The notes beneath the pieces are model-generated. The model saw only the letters and a list, made by a program, of their open reading frames with translations, searched no databases and had not been told where the DNA came from. From the NCBI RefSeq assembly GCF_910579365.1, contig NZ_CAJTUX010000081.1, positions 1 to 10,215 of the forward strand: a DNA stretch of 10,215 nucleotides. Direction: 5' to 3'. The DNA comes from an uncultured Oscillibacter sp. Its GTDB lineage: Bacteria > Bacillota > Clostridia > Oscillospirales > Oscillospiraceae. The position numbers and the translations under genes are program-made. Positions 1 to 6,604 of this stretch are shown piece by piece (positions within the stretch are counted from its first letter, which is position 1; each line of letters starts with the position of its first letter).

Positions 1-1236
1 TACTCCGGCTTCCTGGAGTGCGGCGACTGCGGGTCCCCCATGTTCGCCATGAGCCGCCGGGACATCAAGGACGCCTACCGCTGCGGGGAGTACCACAAGC
101 GGGGATTGAAGGGCTGCACCAGCCACCACATCCGTGTGGACAAGCTGGATGAGCTGCTGAAAATCTATGTCCGAAAGGTCAAAGACAACTCCGCCGCCAT
201 GCTGGACCGTCTCAACGCGGACCTCGCCAAGGAAGAGGAGGACGTGGCCGAAACGGAGCAGAGCGCCGCCAATTTGGAAGCGGTGCTGGCGGACCTCCAA
301 GAGGAGCTGAAAGCCACGAAACGCCAGCGCATCCGGGACATCATGAAGCACCCGGACCGGGAGGAGGTCCTGGAGGAAACCTATGACGAGCTGGAGAGCG
401 ACCTCCTTCGCCGCATCGAGGGCATCCAAAACCAGATTGCCATGACGGTGGACAAGCGGAACACCATCATCCAAGTGAACCGGACAGCCAAAACGGCGTT
501 GGAGGTCTTCGACGACATTCTGGCCAAGCCCAAGCTGGACCGGAACGACCTCCAGCTCATCATTCATAAAATCAAGGTCTATGAGGACCACATTGAAGTT
601 CTGCTGAAAAGTGACATCGACGCTCTGCTCCGCTCCGACGAATGGGAGGACAGCCCCGCCGTGGCGGCCATGGCTCCCGCCAATATTCCCTTAAACGTAC
701 CCGAAAAGCCCTATGAAATCCAAATCACCCAGGAGAGCGACCACCGCCGGGGAAAAATTTTCACTGTCAAGGTTATCAGCAACGGCGACCCCTTGGAGAT
801 TTACACCAGCCGGGACGGCGAGGTCATTTTCAAAAAGTATTCCCTTCTGGGGGGCGTGGAGGACTTTGCCGGGCAGCTCTGCGAGACCATGAGCCGCTCT
901 ACCGGCTGCATCTGCGCCGTAACCGACCGGGACACCGTCATCTCCGTGGCCGGCGGCGGCAAACGGGAGCTGCTGGGCAAGCGCATCACCCCTGAGCTGG
1001 AGCAGATCATGGAGAGCCGCCGCATTTACCAGTACAGCGGAGAAGGGGACGCCATCCCCGTCTGCGACGGCAGCGACAAACTGGTCACCAATGTGGCGGC
1101 GCCCATCCTCTCGGAGGGAGACCTGCTGGGCATGGTCCTGTTTGTGGGCAGCACGCCCGGCGCTGCCACCGGCGACGCGGAGTACAAGCTGGCCCAGACC
1201 ATCGCCGCCTTTTTGGGGCGGCATATGGAGAGCTGA
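1..1236 (+). CDS. Large serine recombinase (C-terminal part) fused in frame to the C-terminal part of SpoVT
   Basis: The frame is open from base 1, so the gene starts left of the window; the catalytic resolvase domain is not visible. Counting codons from base 1, residues 1-45 form the recombinase zinc ribbon, with Cys7, Cys10, Cys28 and Cys39. Residues ~55-165 are a charged, Leu/Glu-rich coiled coil, and ~180-210 hold the usual late recombinase segment (IIHKIKVYEDHIEVLL). This order is typical of large serine recombinases that integrate and excise clostridial elements. From residue 262 (base 784) to the end the sequence is instead SpoVT-like: second half of the AbrB domain (GDPLEI, DGEVIFKKYS), then a GAF-type domain ending in FLGRHMES, close to B. 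subtilis SpoVT residues 31-178 as I remember it. No stop or frameshift separates the parts. I infer an element boundary inside spoVT; the alternative is a stable, selected fusion protein. A strong terminator follows. Confidence 0.88.
   Translation, partial: YSGFLECGDCGSPMFAMSRRDIKDAYRCGEYHKRGLKGCTSHHIRVDKLDELLKIYVRKVKDNSAAMLDRLNADLAKEEEDVAETEQSAANLEAVLADLQEELKATKRQRIRDIMKHPDREEVLEETYDELESDLLRRIEGIQNQIAMTVDKRNTIIQVNRTAKTALEVFDDILAKPKLDRNDLQLIIHKIKVYEDHIEVLLKSDIDALLRSDEWEDSPAVAAMAPANIPLNVPEKPYEIQITQESDHRRGKIFTVKVISNGDPLEIYTSRDGEVIFKKYSLLGGVEDFAGQLCETMSRSTGCICAVTDRDTVISVAGGGKRELLGKRITPELEQIMESRRIYQYSGEGDAIPVCDGSDKLVTNVAAPILSEGDLLGMVLFVGSTPGAATGDAEYKLAQTIAAFLGRHMES
760..810 (+). other. Putative attachment-site junction (attR-like) between mobile element and spoVT
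   Basis: The protein switches from recombinase tail to SpoVT similarity at base 784 or a few bases before it. Large serine recombinases act on sites of about 40-50 bp, and their genes often lie at the very end of the element next to the site, so the crossover should fall within about 25 bases of this point. I could not identify the crossover dinucleotide because the other element end is outside the window, and I see no clear symmetric core. The interval given is an estimate. Confidence 0.55.
784..1236 (+). pseudogene. spoVT: 3' fragment of spoVT, lacking its start and the first ~30 codons
   Basis: SpoVT is an AbrB-family transcription factor that tunes sigma-G-dependent gene expression in the forespore; it binds DNA through an N-terminal swapped-hairpin AbrB domain and carries a C-terminal GAF domain. 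This fragment keeps the second half of the AbrB domain and the whole GAF domain (about 150 residues against about 148 in the matching part of B. subtilis SpoVT). It lacks the N-terminal AbrB strands with the conserved Asp-Asp-Leu-Gly-Arg and Ile-Pro-Lys motifs. There is no ribosome binding site or start codon at the junction, so by itself it cannot make SpoVT. It is translated only as the tail of the recombinase. The reading frame is intact and well conserved to the end, which fits a gene that is interrupted but can be restored rather than one that is decaying. Whether an intact second spoVT exists elsewhere cannot be seen here. Confidence 0.8.
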
Positions 1237-1310
1237 GAACGGGCGAATCCCTGGCGGATGCGCTGCCCCAGGCCGTGCGGGCGGTCTCGGGCAGGGAAAC
1301 CGAGGGTTGA

Positions 1311-1345
1311 CGGGAGCGGCGCAGACGCGCCGCTCCCGCTTTTCT
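1311..1345 (+). terminator. Rho-independent terminator after the recombinase-spoVT gene
   Basis: A perfect 12-bp GC-rich stem (1311-1322 paired with 1327-1338) closes a 4-base AGAC loop and is followed by CTTTTCT. It lies 75 bases after the stop codon of the fusion gene and points the same way. It is probably the native spoVT terminator. Confidence 0.85.
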
Positions 1346-1576
1346 CCGGGGGCGTCTGGGCTGTAAAGGAAAACCCGCTGTCCCATCAGGGCATGAGCTT
1401 GCCGGAGGGCCTCCGGCTGGCAGAGTGCATCCTTGCGCACCTTTCTTTTACATAAGCCGAAGCCCCCCTGTGCAGGCTGATGATCTTGCACAAGGGGGCT
1501 TCTTATCAATTGTCCGATTTTGCCGGTTCCGTTCAACCGTTTATGCGGGATCTGTTTGCCCGGATGAACAGGCCGC
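1346..1576. other. Non-coding interval between the spoVT terminator and pta, rich in inverted repeats
   Basis: No convincing gene is present; short open frames here have no ribosome binding site and overlap the hairpins. Besides the hairpin at 1459-1502, there is a 7-bp inverted repeat with a 3-base loop at 1401-1417 and a 5-bp inverted repeat at 1524-1539. No sigma-A promoter with both boxes was found, so an RNA gene cannot be supported. Confidence 0.5.
1459..1502. terminator. Long hairpin between converging spoVT and pta, probably a terminator for pta
   Basis: Bases 1459-1474 pair with 1487-1502 over 16 positions with one mismatch, around a 12-base loop. The stem starts 74 bases beyond the pta stop on the minus strand and also lies downstream of spoVT. 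The flank is only mildly T-rich on either strand (TTCTTAT on +, CTTATGT on -), so termination strength is uncertain; the convergent position supports a bidirectional terminator. Confidence 0.5.
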
Positions 1577-2557
1577 TCAGTCTCCGCACAGGCCGGCGGT
1601 GATGATGGCCATGGAATAGACCTCCTGGGCGTTGCAGCCCCGAGAGAGGTCGTTGATGGGGGCGTTGAGGCCCTGGAGAATGGGGCCGTAAGCGTCGAAG
1701 GAGCCCATGCGCTGGCAGATTTTGTAGCCGATGTTGCCCGCGTTGATGTCCGGGAAGATGAAGGTGTTGGCCTGCCCGTGGACGGGAGAATCGGGGCACT
1801 TGGTCTTCATCACCCGGGGAGACACGGCGGCGTCGAACTGGAGCTCGCCATCCACCACCACGCCAGGCAGGGCGAACTTCGCCTTTTCGCAGGCCTGATG
1901 CATTTTGTCCACGTCGTCGCCGGCGCCGGAGCCGTGGGTGGAGTAGCTGAGGAAGGCCACCTTGGGGTTGATGCCGAAGGTCCGGGCGGTCTGCACGGTC
2001 TCCACGGCGATCTCCACCAGCTCGTCCTCCGTGGGCTTGATGTTGATGGCGCAGTCCGCCATGGCGAAGACGTCGGGGTCGCCGGTGGCGGAGGGACGGA
2101 CCAGGATGAAGCAGCTGGAGACGATCTTGCAGCCCGGCTTGGTCTTGATGAGCTGGAGCGCGGGACGGACGGTGTCGGCGGTGGAATAGGTGGCGCCGCC
2201 CAGAAGAGCGTCGGCATAGCCCATCTTTACCAGCATGGTGCCGAAGTAGTTGCCCTGCTTCAGCTTCTCGCGGCACTGCTCCTCGGTCATCTTGCCCTTG
2301 CGGAGCGCCACCATCTCGGCGACCATCTTCTCCATATCCTCAAAGGTCAGGGGGTCCAGAATCTCCGCGCCCTTGACGTTGAAGCCCACCTCCTCGGCGG
2401 CGGCCAGGATTTCCTCCCGGTTGCCCACCAGGACGGGCATCAGGAACGTGGCGGAGAGCAGCCGGGCGGCGGCCTCCAGAATGCGGGGATCGGTTCCCTC
2501 GGTGAAGACGATCTTCCGGGGATGGGCCTTCAGCTTCTTGATTAAGAATTCAAACAT
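1577..2557 (-). CDS. pta: Phosphate acetyltransferase
   Basis: This cytoplasmic enzyme interconverts acetyl-CoA plus phosphate and acetyl phosphate plus CoA; with acetate kinase it makes ATP and acetate during fermentation. The 326-residue protein has the normal length of the short single-domain Pta. Visible family marks are the N-terminal IVFTEGTDPRILEAA (16-30), Arg131 in STADTVRPALQ, GDPDVFAMADCAINIKPT (159-176), GQANTFIFPDINAGNIGYK (261-279), and GPILQGLNAPINDLSRG (291-307), whose Ser305-Arg306 match the active-site Ser-Arg pair of characterised Pta enzymes. The ATG is preceded by GGAGGAA (2563-2569) at 5 bases, and a good promoter lies further upstream, so the start is firm. No acetate kinase gene is adjacent in this window. 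The gene is transcribed alone and diverges from the M23 peptidase gene. Confidence 0.96.
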   Translation of the reverse strand: MFEFLIKKLKAHPRKIVFTEGTDPRILEAAARLLSATFLMPVLVGNREEILAAAEEVGFNVKGAEILDPLTFEDMEKMVAEMVALRKGKMTEEQCREKLKQGNYFGTMLVKMGYADALLGGATYSTADTVRPALQLIKTKPGCKIVSSCFILVRPSATGDPDVFAMADCAINIKPTEDELVEIAVETVQTARTFGINPKVAFLSYSTHGSGAGDDVDKMHQACEKAKFALPGVVVDGELQFDAAVSPRVMKTKCPDSPVHGQANTFIFPDINAGNIGYKICQRMGSFDAYGPILQGLNAPINDLSRGCNAQEVYSMAIITAGLCGD

Positions 2558-2604
2558 GTTTCTTCCTCCAGATGTACAAGTTTCCGCTGAGACTTTACGT
2601 CTCC

Positions 2605-2632
2605 ATTATACACCTTTGCCAGCCCTGGTCAA
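2605..2632 (-). promoter_or_regulatory. Sigma-A-type promoter of pta
   Basis: Reading the minus strand, TTGACC (2627-2632) and a perfect TATAAT (2605-2610) are separated by 16 bases. Transcription should begin near 2598, leaving a leader of about 40 bases before the pta start. A small inverted repeat (GAGAC-5-GTCTC, 2589-2603) covers the expected start site and could be an operator or a leader stem. Confidence 0.8.
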
Positions 2633-2717
2633 TCCAAATTTCAGCTCCTTTCCATAAAAATTTACGCTTCTGTCACCATTTACCAACCGGAATATGGCAC
2701 ACTGATTCCGCCGGAAG

Positions 2718-2752
2718 CGGCGTTTCCCGTCGAAATCACCGGGAAAGCGCCG
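2718..2752. repeat. Inverted repeat between the divergent pta and M23 promoters
   Basis: The 12-base arm at 2718-2729 is complementary to 2740-2752 except for one bulged G. It lies between the two -35 boxes (2632 and 2784) with a separate 5+1+5 palindrome just to its left (2706-2716). A regulator binding here could act on both divergent genes. A terminator role is less likely because the T run (2764-2769) is 11 bases beyond the stem. Confidence 0.45.
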
Positions 2753-2783
2753 GATATCCCCGCTTTTTTGCCCAGCCCAGGGC

Positions 2784-2812
2784 TTGACGAAAAGGGAAAA
2801 AAGCGGTATGAT
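2784..2812 (+). promoter_or_regulatory. Sigma-A-type promoter of the M23 endopeptidase gene
   Basis: TTGACG (2784-2789) and TATGAT (2807-2812) are separated by exactly 17 bases, the spacer being A-rich. Transcription is expected to begin near 2819, giving an 80-base leader before the start at 2901. Confidence 0.78.
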
Positions 2813-2848
2813 AGGCATTGGTAACAAATTGTAACTTTTTATGGACAT

Positions 2849-2885
2849 CCCGCCCCTTTTGCCGGGAACGCCCGGGGAGGGGGCG
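2849..2885 (+). promoter_or_regulatory. GC-rich hairpin in the leader of the M23 gene
   Basis: In the transcript, CGCCCC (2851-2856) can pair with GGGGCG (2880-2885), and inside it CCGGG (2862-2866) pairs with CCCGG (2871-2875) around a 4-base loop. The structure ends 5 bases before the GAGGAG ribosome binding site (2891-2896), so it could modulate translation or mRNA stability. There is no direct evidence for a regulatory role. Confidence 0.35.
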
Positions 2886-2900
2886 CATACGAGGAGACCT

Positions 2901-4724
2901 ATGAGCGAAGACAGAAAAAAGACCACCGCGCCGCCCCGCCCGGCGGTGAAGCAGTCCGCTCCGGACGCCGGAGCGCGGGAGGACCTTCCGGAGGGCTGGA
3001 GTCCCTGGCGGGAGTGGGACCTCCCCCCCACCATCCGAGATTGGGAGCCGGAGGAACCGGACCAGCGCCGGCCAGAGCGCCGCCGCACGGCCAGGGGCCG
3101 CGCCGCCCCCCGTTCGGAGCGGAAGACGCCGTCTCCATCCCATCCTCAGGAGCGGCAGGAACCTCACTCCCTGCGCCAGACCATCGCCCAGCGAAAACTG
3201 CACTTCCGCCGCCGCTGGCGGCGCATCGTCCGGGAGAACAAGGCCCACCGTTTCCCGGAATCGGAACGGCTGCCGGTTCAGCTGACGCTGTTCTTCTGGG
3301 GGATGCTGCCCATGTGGGGCAGCTTGTTCCAGGAGGCCCTTCTGCAAAAGAACAGCGCGTCCCGGCAGAAGAACGCCCAGAAAAAGCGCCGCTGGCGCAT
3401 TCATCCCGCCGTCTTCCTGACGGGGGGCTGCGCCCTGGCCGCAGTGCTGCTGTTCTTCTCCACCTACACCAACGGCGTCACCGTCACTTATGACGGCAAG
3501 GTGCTGGCCTCCCTGGCCAGCAAGAAGGAGGCGGAGGACGCCCGGGCGGAGCTGGAGAAGGTCACCGCCCAGACTCTGGGCCGGACCTTTACCATCGACG
3601 ACTCCCTGATTCAATACTCCTCCGGCCTTCTCCGGCGGCAGGACCTGGTGGATAAGGAGACCTATGAAGAGGAGCTGAGCCAGGAGGTGGGCATGGTCAC
3701 GGCCGCCTACTGCCTGTATGTCAACGGCGAGCGCATCGGCGCCACGCCCTACAAGGGCGCGCTGGAGCAGCTGCTGGAGCAGATTCAGCTCTCCGCCACC
3801 AACGAGGGCACCATCTCCGTCTCCTTTGCCGAGGAGGTGGAGGTCAAGGAGGAGTTCGTCGCCACCGACAGCCTGATGAACCTGGGGTATCTGGCGGAAA
3901 CCCTTTACAGCACCAAGACCGCCGAGGTCACCTACACCGTGGCCAAGGGGGACACCTGGTCCGAAATTGCCGAGGACCACGGCCTCACCTCCAAGGAGCT
4001 GGAGGCCCTGAACCCCGGCTATAACATCGACAAGCTGCAAATCGGCGAAATTCTCACCATGTCCGCCTCCGTGCCCTATCTGACCATGACCGTGATTCAG
4101 CAGGAGCGGTATGTGGACAGCGTGGCCTTCGATGTGGAATACACCGACAGCGCCGACATCTACGTGGGCGACTACCGGGTCACCTCCTCCGGTGAATACG
4201 GCGCGGCGGACACGGTGGCCAACGTCACCTATGTCAACGGCGAGGAGACCGAGCGGACGGTGCTCTCCAGCGTCACCCTTCGGGACCCCGTCACGGAGCA
4301 CCGCCTCCGGGGCACGAAGCCCAAGCCCATCACGGCGGCCTCCGGCACCTTCCGCTGGCCCACCACCGGGCGCATCACCTCCCGCTTCGGCGGGCGCAGC
4401 TCCCCCGGCGGCATCGGCTCCACCAATCACAAGGGCATCGACATCGCCGTCCCGAGAGGGACCCCCATCTACGCCGCGGACGGCGGCACCGTCACCTACG
4501 CCGGGTGGATGGGCGGCTATGGCTATCTGGTTCAGATCGACCATGGCAACGGCTATGTGACCCGGTACGGACACAACAGCAGCCTGACGGTCTCCGTGGG
4601 CCAGAAGGTCTACAAGGGCCAGCAGATTGCCCGGGCCGGCTCCACCGGCAACTCCACCGGCAACCACTGTCATTTTGAGGTCCGTTATAACGGCGTGGCC
4701 AAGAACCCGCTGAACTATCTGTAG
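2901..4724 (+). CDS. Membrane-anchored cell-wall endopeptidase with LysM, G5 and M23 domains
   Basis: Predicted peptidoglycan hydrolase of 607 residues, held at the membrane with its catalytic part outside. Order: a long Arg/Pro-rich N-terminus (1-166, presumably cytoplasmic), which contains an extra hydrophobic stretch at ~124-145; one clear membrane helix (~170-189); an uncharacterised extracellular region (190-342); a LysM glycan-binding domain (343-387, KGDTWSEIAEDHG); a G5-like domain (~393-473); and a C-terminal M23 (lysostaphin/LytM-type) domain (491-607). The zinc and catalytic residues are all present: His510 and Asp514 (HKGID), His558, and His589-Cys-His591, so it should be active. 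M23 enzymes cut the peptide cross-links of peptidoglycan. I chose ATG 2901 because GAGGAG (2891-2896) precedes it; the in-frame ATG at 2841 has no ribosome binding site. It stands alone between its promoter and a terminator. The exact role (growth, separation or sporulation) cannot be told. Confidence 0.9.
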   Translation: MSEDRKKTTAPPRPAVKQSAPDAGAREDLPEGWSPWREWDLPPTIRDWEPEEPDQRRPERRRTARGRAAPRSERKTPSPSHPQERQEPHSLRQTIAQRKLHFRRRWRRIVRENKAHRFPESERLPVQLTLFFWGMLPMWGSLFQEALLQKNSASRQKNAQKKRRWRIHPAVFLTGGCALAAVLLFFSTYTNGVTVTYDGKVLASLASKKEAEDARAELEKVTAQTLGRTFTIDDSLIQYSSGLLRRQDLVDKETYEEELSQEVGMVTAAYCLYVNGERIGATPYKGALEQLLEQIQLSATNEGTISVSFAEEVEVKEEFVATDSLMNLGYLAETLYSTKTAEVTYTVAKGDTWSEIAEDHGLTSKELEALNPGYNIDKLQIGEILTMSASVPYLTMTVIQQERYVDSVAFDVEYTDSADIYVGDYRVTSSGEYGAADTVANVTYVNGEETERTVLSSVTLRDPVTEHRLRGTKPKPITAASGTFRWPTTGRITSRFGGRSSPGGIGSTNHKGIDIAVPRGTPIYAADGGTVTYAGWMGGYGYLVQIDHGNGYVTRYGHNSSLTVSVGQKVYKGQQIARAGSTGNSTGNHCHFEVRYNGVAKNPLNYL

Positions 4725-4742
4725 CCCGCCGCTGTTCCCCAG

Positions 4743-4779
4743 AAAAAAAGGACCGCCGGATTTCTTCCGGCGGTCCTTT
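4743..4779. terminator. Bidirectional terminator between the M23 and Na/Pi cotransporter genes
   Basis: A perfect 14-bp stem (4747-4760 with 4766-4779) with a 5-base loop. The + strand has T residues after it, and the A run at 4743-4749 gives a T run for the minus strand. It serves both converging genes, 18 bases from each stop codon. Confidence 0.9.
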
Positions 4780-4797
4780 CGCGTCTCTGGCGGAAAC

Positions 4798-6543
4798 TCA
4801 AGGGAGCTTGTACTTCTCCAAATCCTTGTCCAGGCTTTCGGTGAACTCCCCGGCGGCCTTGAAGTCGTGGAGATAGGCGTGGCGCTGCTCGGCGTGGTCC
4901 TCCCGCTCCTCGATGACGCAGACGGCGATGTTGGAGCAGTGGTCGCTGACCCGCTCCAGATTCGTCAGCAGGTCGCTTAGAATGAAGCCCAGCTGAACGG
5001 TGCACTCCCCGTTCTGAAGCCGCCGGATGTGCCGGGCCCGGATTTCGGCGGTGAGCTGGTCGATGGTCTCCTCCAGGGGCTCCACCGTCTTGGCGGCGGC
5101 GGGGTCGTCCGCCTGGAAGCAGTCCACCGAGGCGGTCAGAATGTCCTCCAGGGCCCGCTCCAGCACCCGGAGCTCCGCCTCGGCGGAGCCGGAGAAGCTC
5201 AGGCCCTTTTCGTGAAGCTCCCGGGCGGACTCCTGGATGTTCAGGGCGTGGTCCCCGATGCGCTCGAAGTCCCCCACGGCGTGGAGCAGGCGGGAGACGG
5301 TGTGGATGTCCTCCATGGACAGGCCATGCTGGGAAATCTGCACCAGGTAGCCGCTGAGACGGTCTTCGTAGATATCCAGCTTGTCCTCGTTCTCCAGAAG
5401 CTCCGCCTCCAGCTCCTGGTTGTAGTGGGACAGCTGCCCCAGGGAGCTCAGCAGGCTCTTCCGGGCCAGGGCGCCCATCTGGCAGGTCTGGGCGACGCAC
5501 TCGCTGACCGCCGCGCCGGGGGTCCGGAGCAGCAGGGGGTCCAGGAAGGCGATCTGAGGGGTCTTGTCCCCCTCTTTGACAGCCGCCCGGGCCAGCTTTT
5601 CCAGCTGGCCGGAGAAGGGCAGCAGCAGCGCGGTGGTCAGAACGTTGAACACCGTGTGGCACAGGGCGATGCCCACCGCCCCCACGGCGGTGTCCATAAA
5701 GGGGAAGTGGAAGAGCAGGTCTCCCCCGCAGAAGACGATGAGTCCGATAGACGCGCCGATGACGTTAAACGCCACATGGATAACGGACACCCGCTTCGCT
5801 CCCCGGGAGACCCCAATGGAGGAGATCAGCGCCGTGACGCAGGTGCCGATGTTCTGGCCCATGATGATGGGAATGGCGATGCCGTAGGTGATGGAGCCGG
5901 TGAGGGCCAGGGCCTGCAAAATGCCCACGGAGGCCGCCGAGGACTGGATAACGCCGGTGAACACCGCCCCCACCAGCACGCCCAGAAGGGGATTGTGGAA
6001 GGCCGTCAGCAGGTCGGAAAAGCCCGGCATCTCCGCCAGGGGACTGACGGACTGCTTCATCAGCTCCATGCCGTACATCAAGATGGCAAAGCCGATGAGG
6101 ATGCGCCCGATATCCCGCCGCCTCTGCCGCTTGGACCCCATGATGAGCAGGATGCCCGCCAGGGCGAAGAGAGGGGAGAAATTCTCCGGCTTCAGGAGAT
6201 TTAAAAGCACGCTCTCGCTCTCAATGCCGGTGAGGGAGAGAATCCAGGCCGTCAGCGTGGTGCCCACATTGGAGCCCATGATGACCCCGATGGTCTGCCC
6301 CAGCTCCATGACGCCGGAGTTCACCAGACCCACCAGCATTACCGTCACCGCCGAGGAGGACTGAATGGCAATCGTGATGCCCGCCCCCAGAAGAAGCCCC
6401 TTCATGGGGTTGGAGGTCATGCGCTTCAAAAGCCGCTCCAGCCGGCCGCCGGCCATTTTCTCCAGGCTCTTGGACATGGTGGTCATGCCATAGAGGAAAA
6501 AGGCCAGACCGCCGCAGAGGGTAAACAGGGAAAAAATATCCAT
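4798..6543 (-). CDS. Na+/phosphate cotransporter family protein with C-terminal PhoU-like domain
   Basis: Predicted inner-membrane transporter (PF02690-type, related to NptA/YjbB) of 581 residues. The first ~320 residues contain two inverted transport repeats with the diagnostic motifs: QSSSA (61-65) with GSNVGTT (90-96), and QSSAA (200-204) with GQNIGTC (229-235), surrounded by hydrophobic helices. The remainder (~345-560) is a helical PhoU-like domain with two metal-site motifs, ERIGDHALN (427-435) and ERVSDHCSN (530-538). Relatives move phosphate with sodium; in bacteria YjbB-type proteins are linked to phosphate efflux, so the direction here is open. The PhoU tail suggests control by phosphate state (inference). 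The ATG has GAGGAG (6550-6555) at 6 bases. No phosphate-regulon genes flank it; it seems to be a single-gene unit. Confidence 0.93.
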   Translation of the reverse strand: MDIFSLFTLCGGLAFFLYGMTTMSKSLEKMAGGRLERLLKRMTSNPMKGLLLGAGITIAIQSSSAVTVMLVGLVNSGVMELGQTIGVIMGSNVGTTLTAWILSLTGIESESVLLNLLKPENFSPLFALAGILLIMGSKRQRRRDIGRILIGFAILMYGMELMKQSVSPLAEMPGFSDLLTAFHNPLLGVLVGAVFTGVIQSSAASVGILQALALTGSITYGIAIPIIMGQNIGTCVTALISSIGVSRGAKRVSVIHVAFNVIGASIGLIVFCGGDLLFHFPFMDTAVGAVGIALCHTVFNVLTTALLLPFSGQLEKLARAAVKEGDKTPQIAFLDPLLLRTPGAAVSECVAQTCQMGALARKSLLSSLGQLSHYNQELEAELLENEDKLDIYEDRLSGYLVQISQHGLSMEDIHTVSRLLHAVGDFERIGDHALNIQESARELHEKGLSFSGSAEAELRVLERALEDILTASVDCFQADDPAAAKTVEPLEETIDQLTAEIRARHIRRLQNGECTVQLGFILSDLLTNLERVSDHCSNIAVCVIEEREDHAEQRHAYLHDFKAAGEFTESLDKDLEKYKLP

Positions 6544-6561
6544 AGGCGTCTCCTCACTTCC

Positions 6562-6583
6562 GCGTCCGCGTCAAACCGGACGC
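6562..6583 (-). promoter_or_regulatory. Hairpin in the leader of the Na/Pi cotransporter gene
   Basis: GCGTCCG (6562-6568) and CGGACGC (6577-6583) form a perfect 7-bp stem with an 8-base loop. It lies between the predicted transcription start (about 6598) and the ribosome binding site (6550-6555), so it would be in the 5' leader RNA. A regulatory role is possible but unproven. Confidence 0.4.
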
Positions 6584-6604
6584 TCCATCTTATGTGCTGG
6601 ACCC

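Noticed and set aside
1306..1345. TTGACG at 1306-1311 as a -35 box for a transcript in the gap
   Set aside because: No -10-like sequence occurs at suitable spacing; the region is the stem of the terminator.
691..1536. A 281-codon minus-strand frame across spoVT and the following gap
   Set aside because: It runs through the spoVT terminator stem and has no recognisable domain; the plus strand encodes clear SpoVT similarity.
1258..1619. Two small plus-strand frames in the gap after spoVT (65 and 64 codons)
   Set aside because: They cover the terminator hairpins, lack ribosome binding sites and resemble no protein I know.
1778..2545. A 255-codon open frame antisense to pta
   Set aside because: Shadow of pta: no family match and composition set by the opposite strand.
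2718..2769. Inverted repeat plus T run as a terminator on the plus strand
   Set aside because: The T run starts 11 bases after the stem and no gene upstream on this strand would need it; an operator or neutral repeat is likelier.
2841..2900. Earlier in-frame ATG for the M23 gene
   Set aside because: No ribosome binding site precedes it, whereas GAGGAG precedes the ATG at 2901; the extra 20 residues coincide with the leader hairpin.
2736..4673. A 645-codon open frame antisense to the M23 gene
   Set aside because: It lies almost wholly inside a gene with clear domains, reads as Gly/Ala/Val/Leu-rich low-complexity sequence with no family match, and is expected from GC-rich third codon positions.
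5029..6204. A 391-codon open frame antisense to the Na/Pi cotransporter gene
   Set aside because: Composition is Gly/Gln/His-rich shadow sequence without motifs; the opposite strand carries unmistakable transporter and PhoU motifs.
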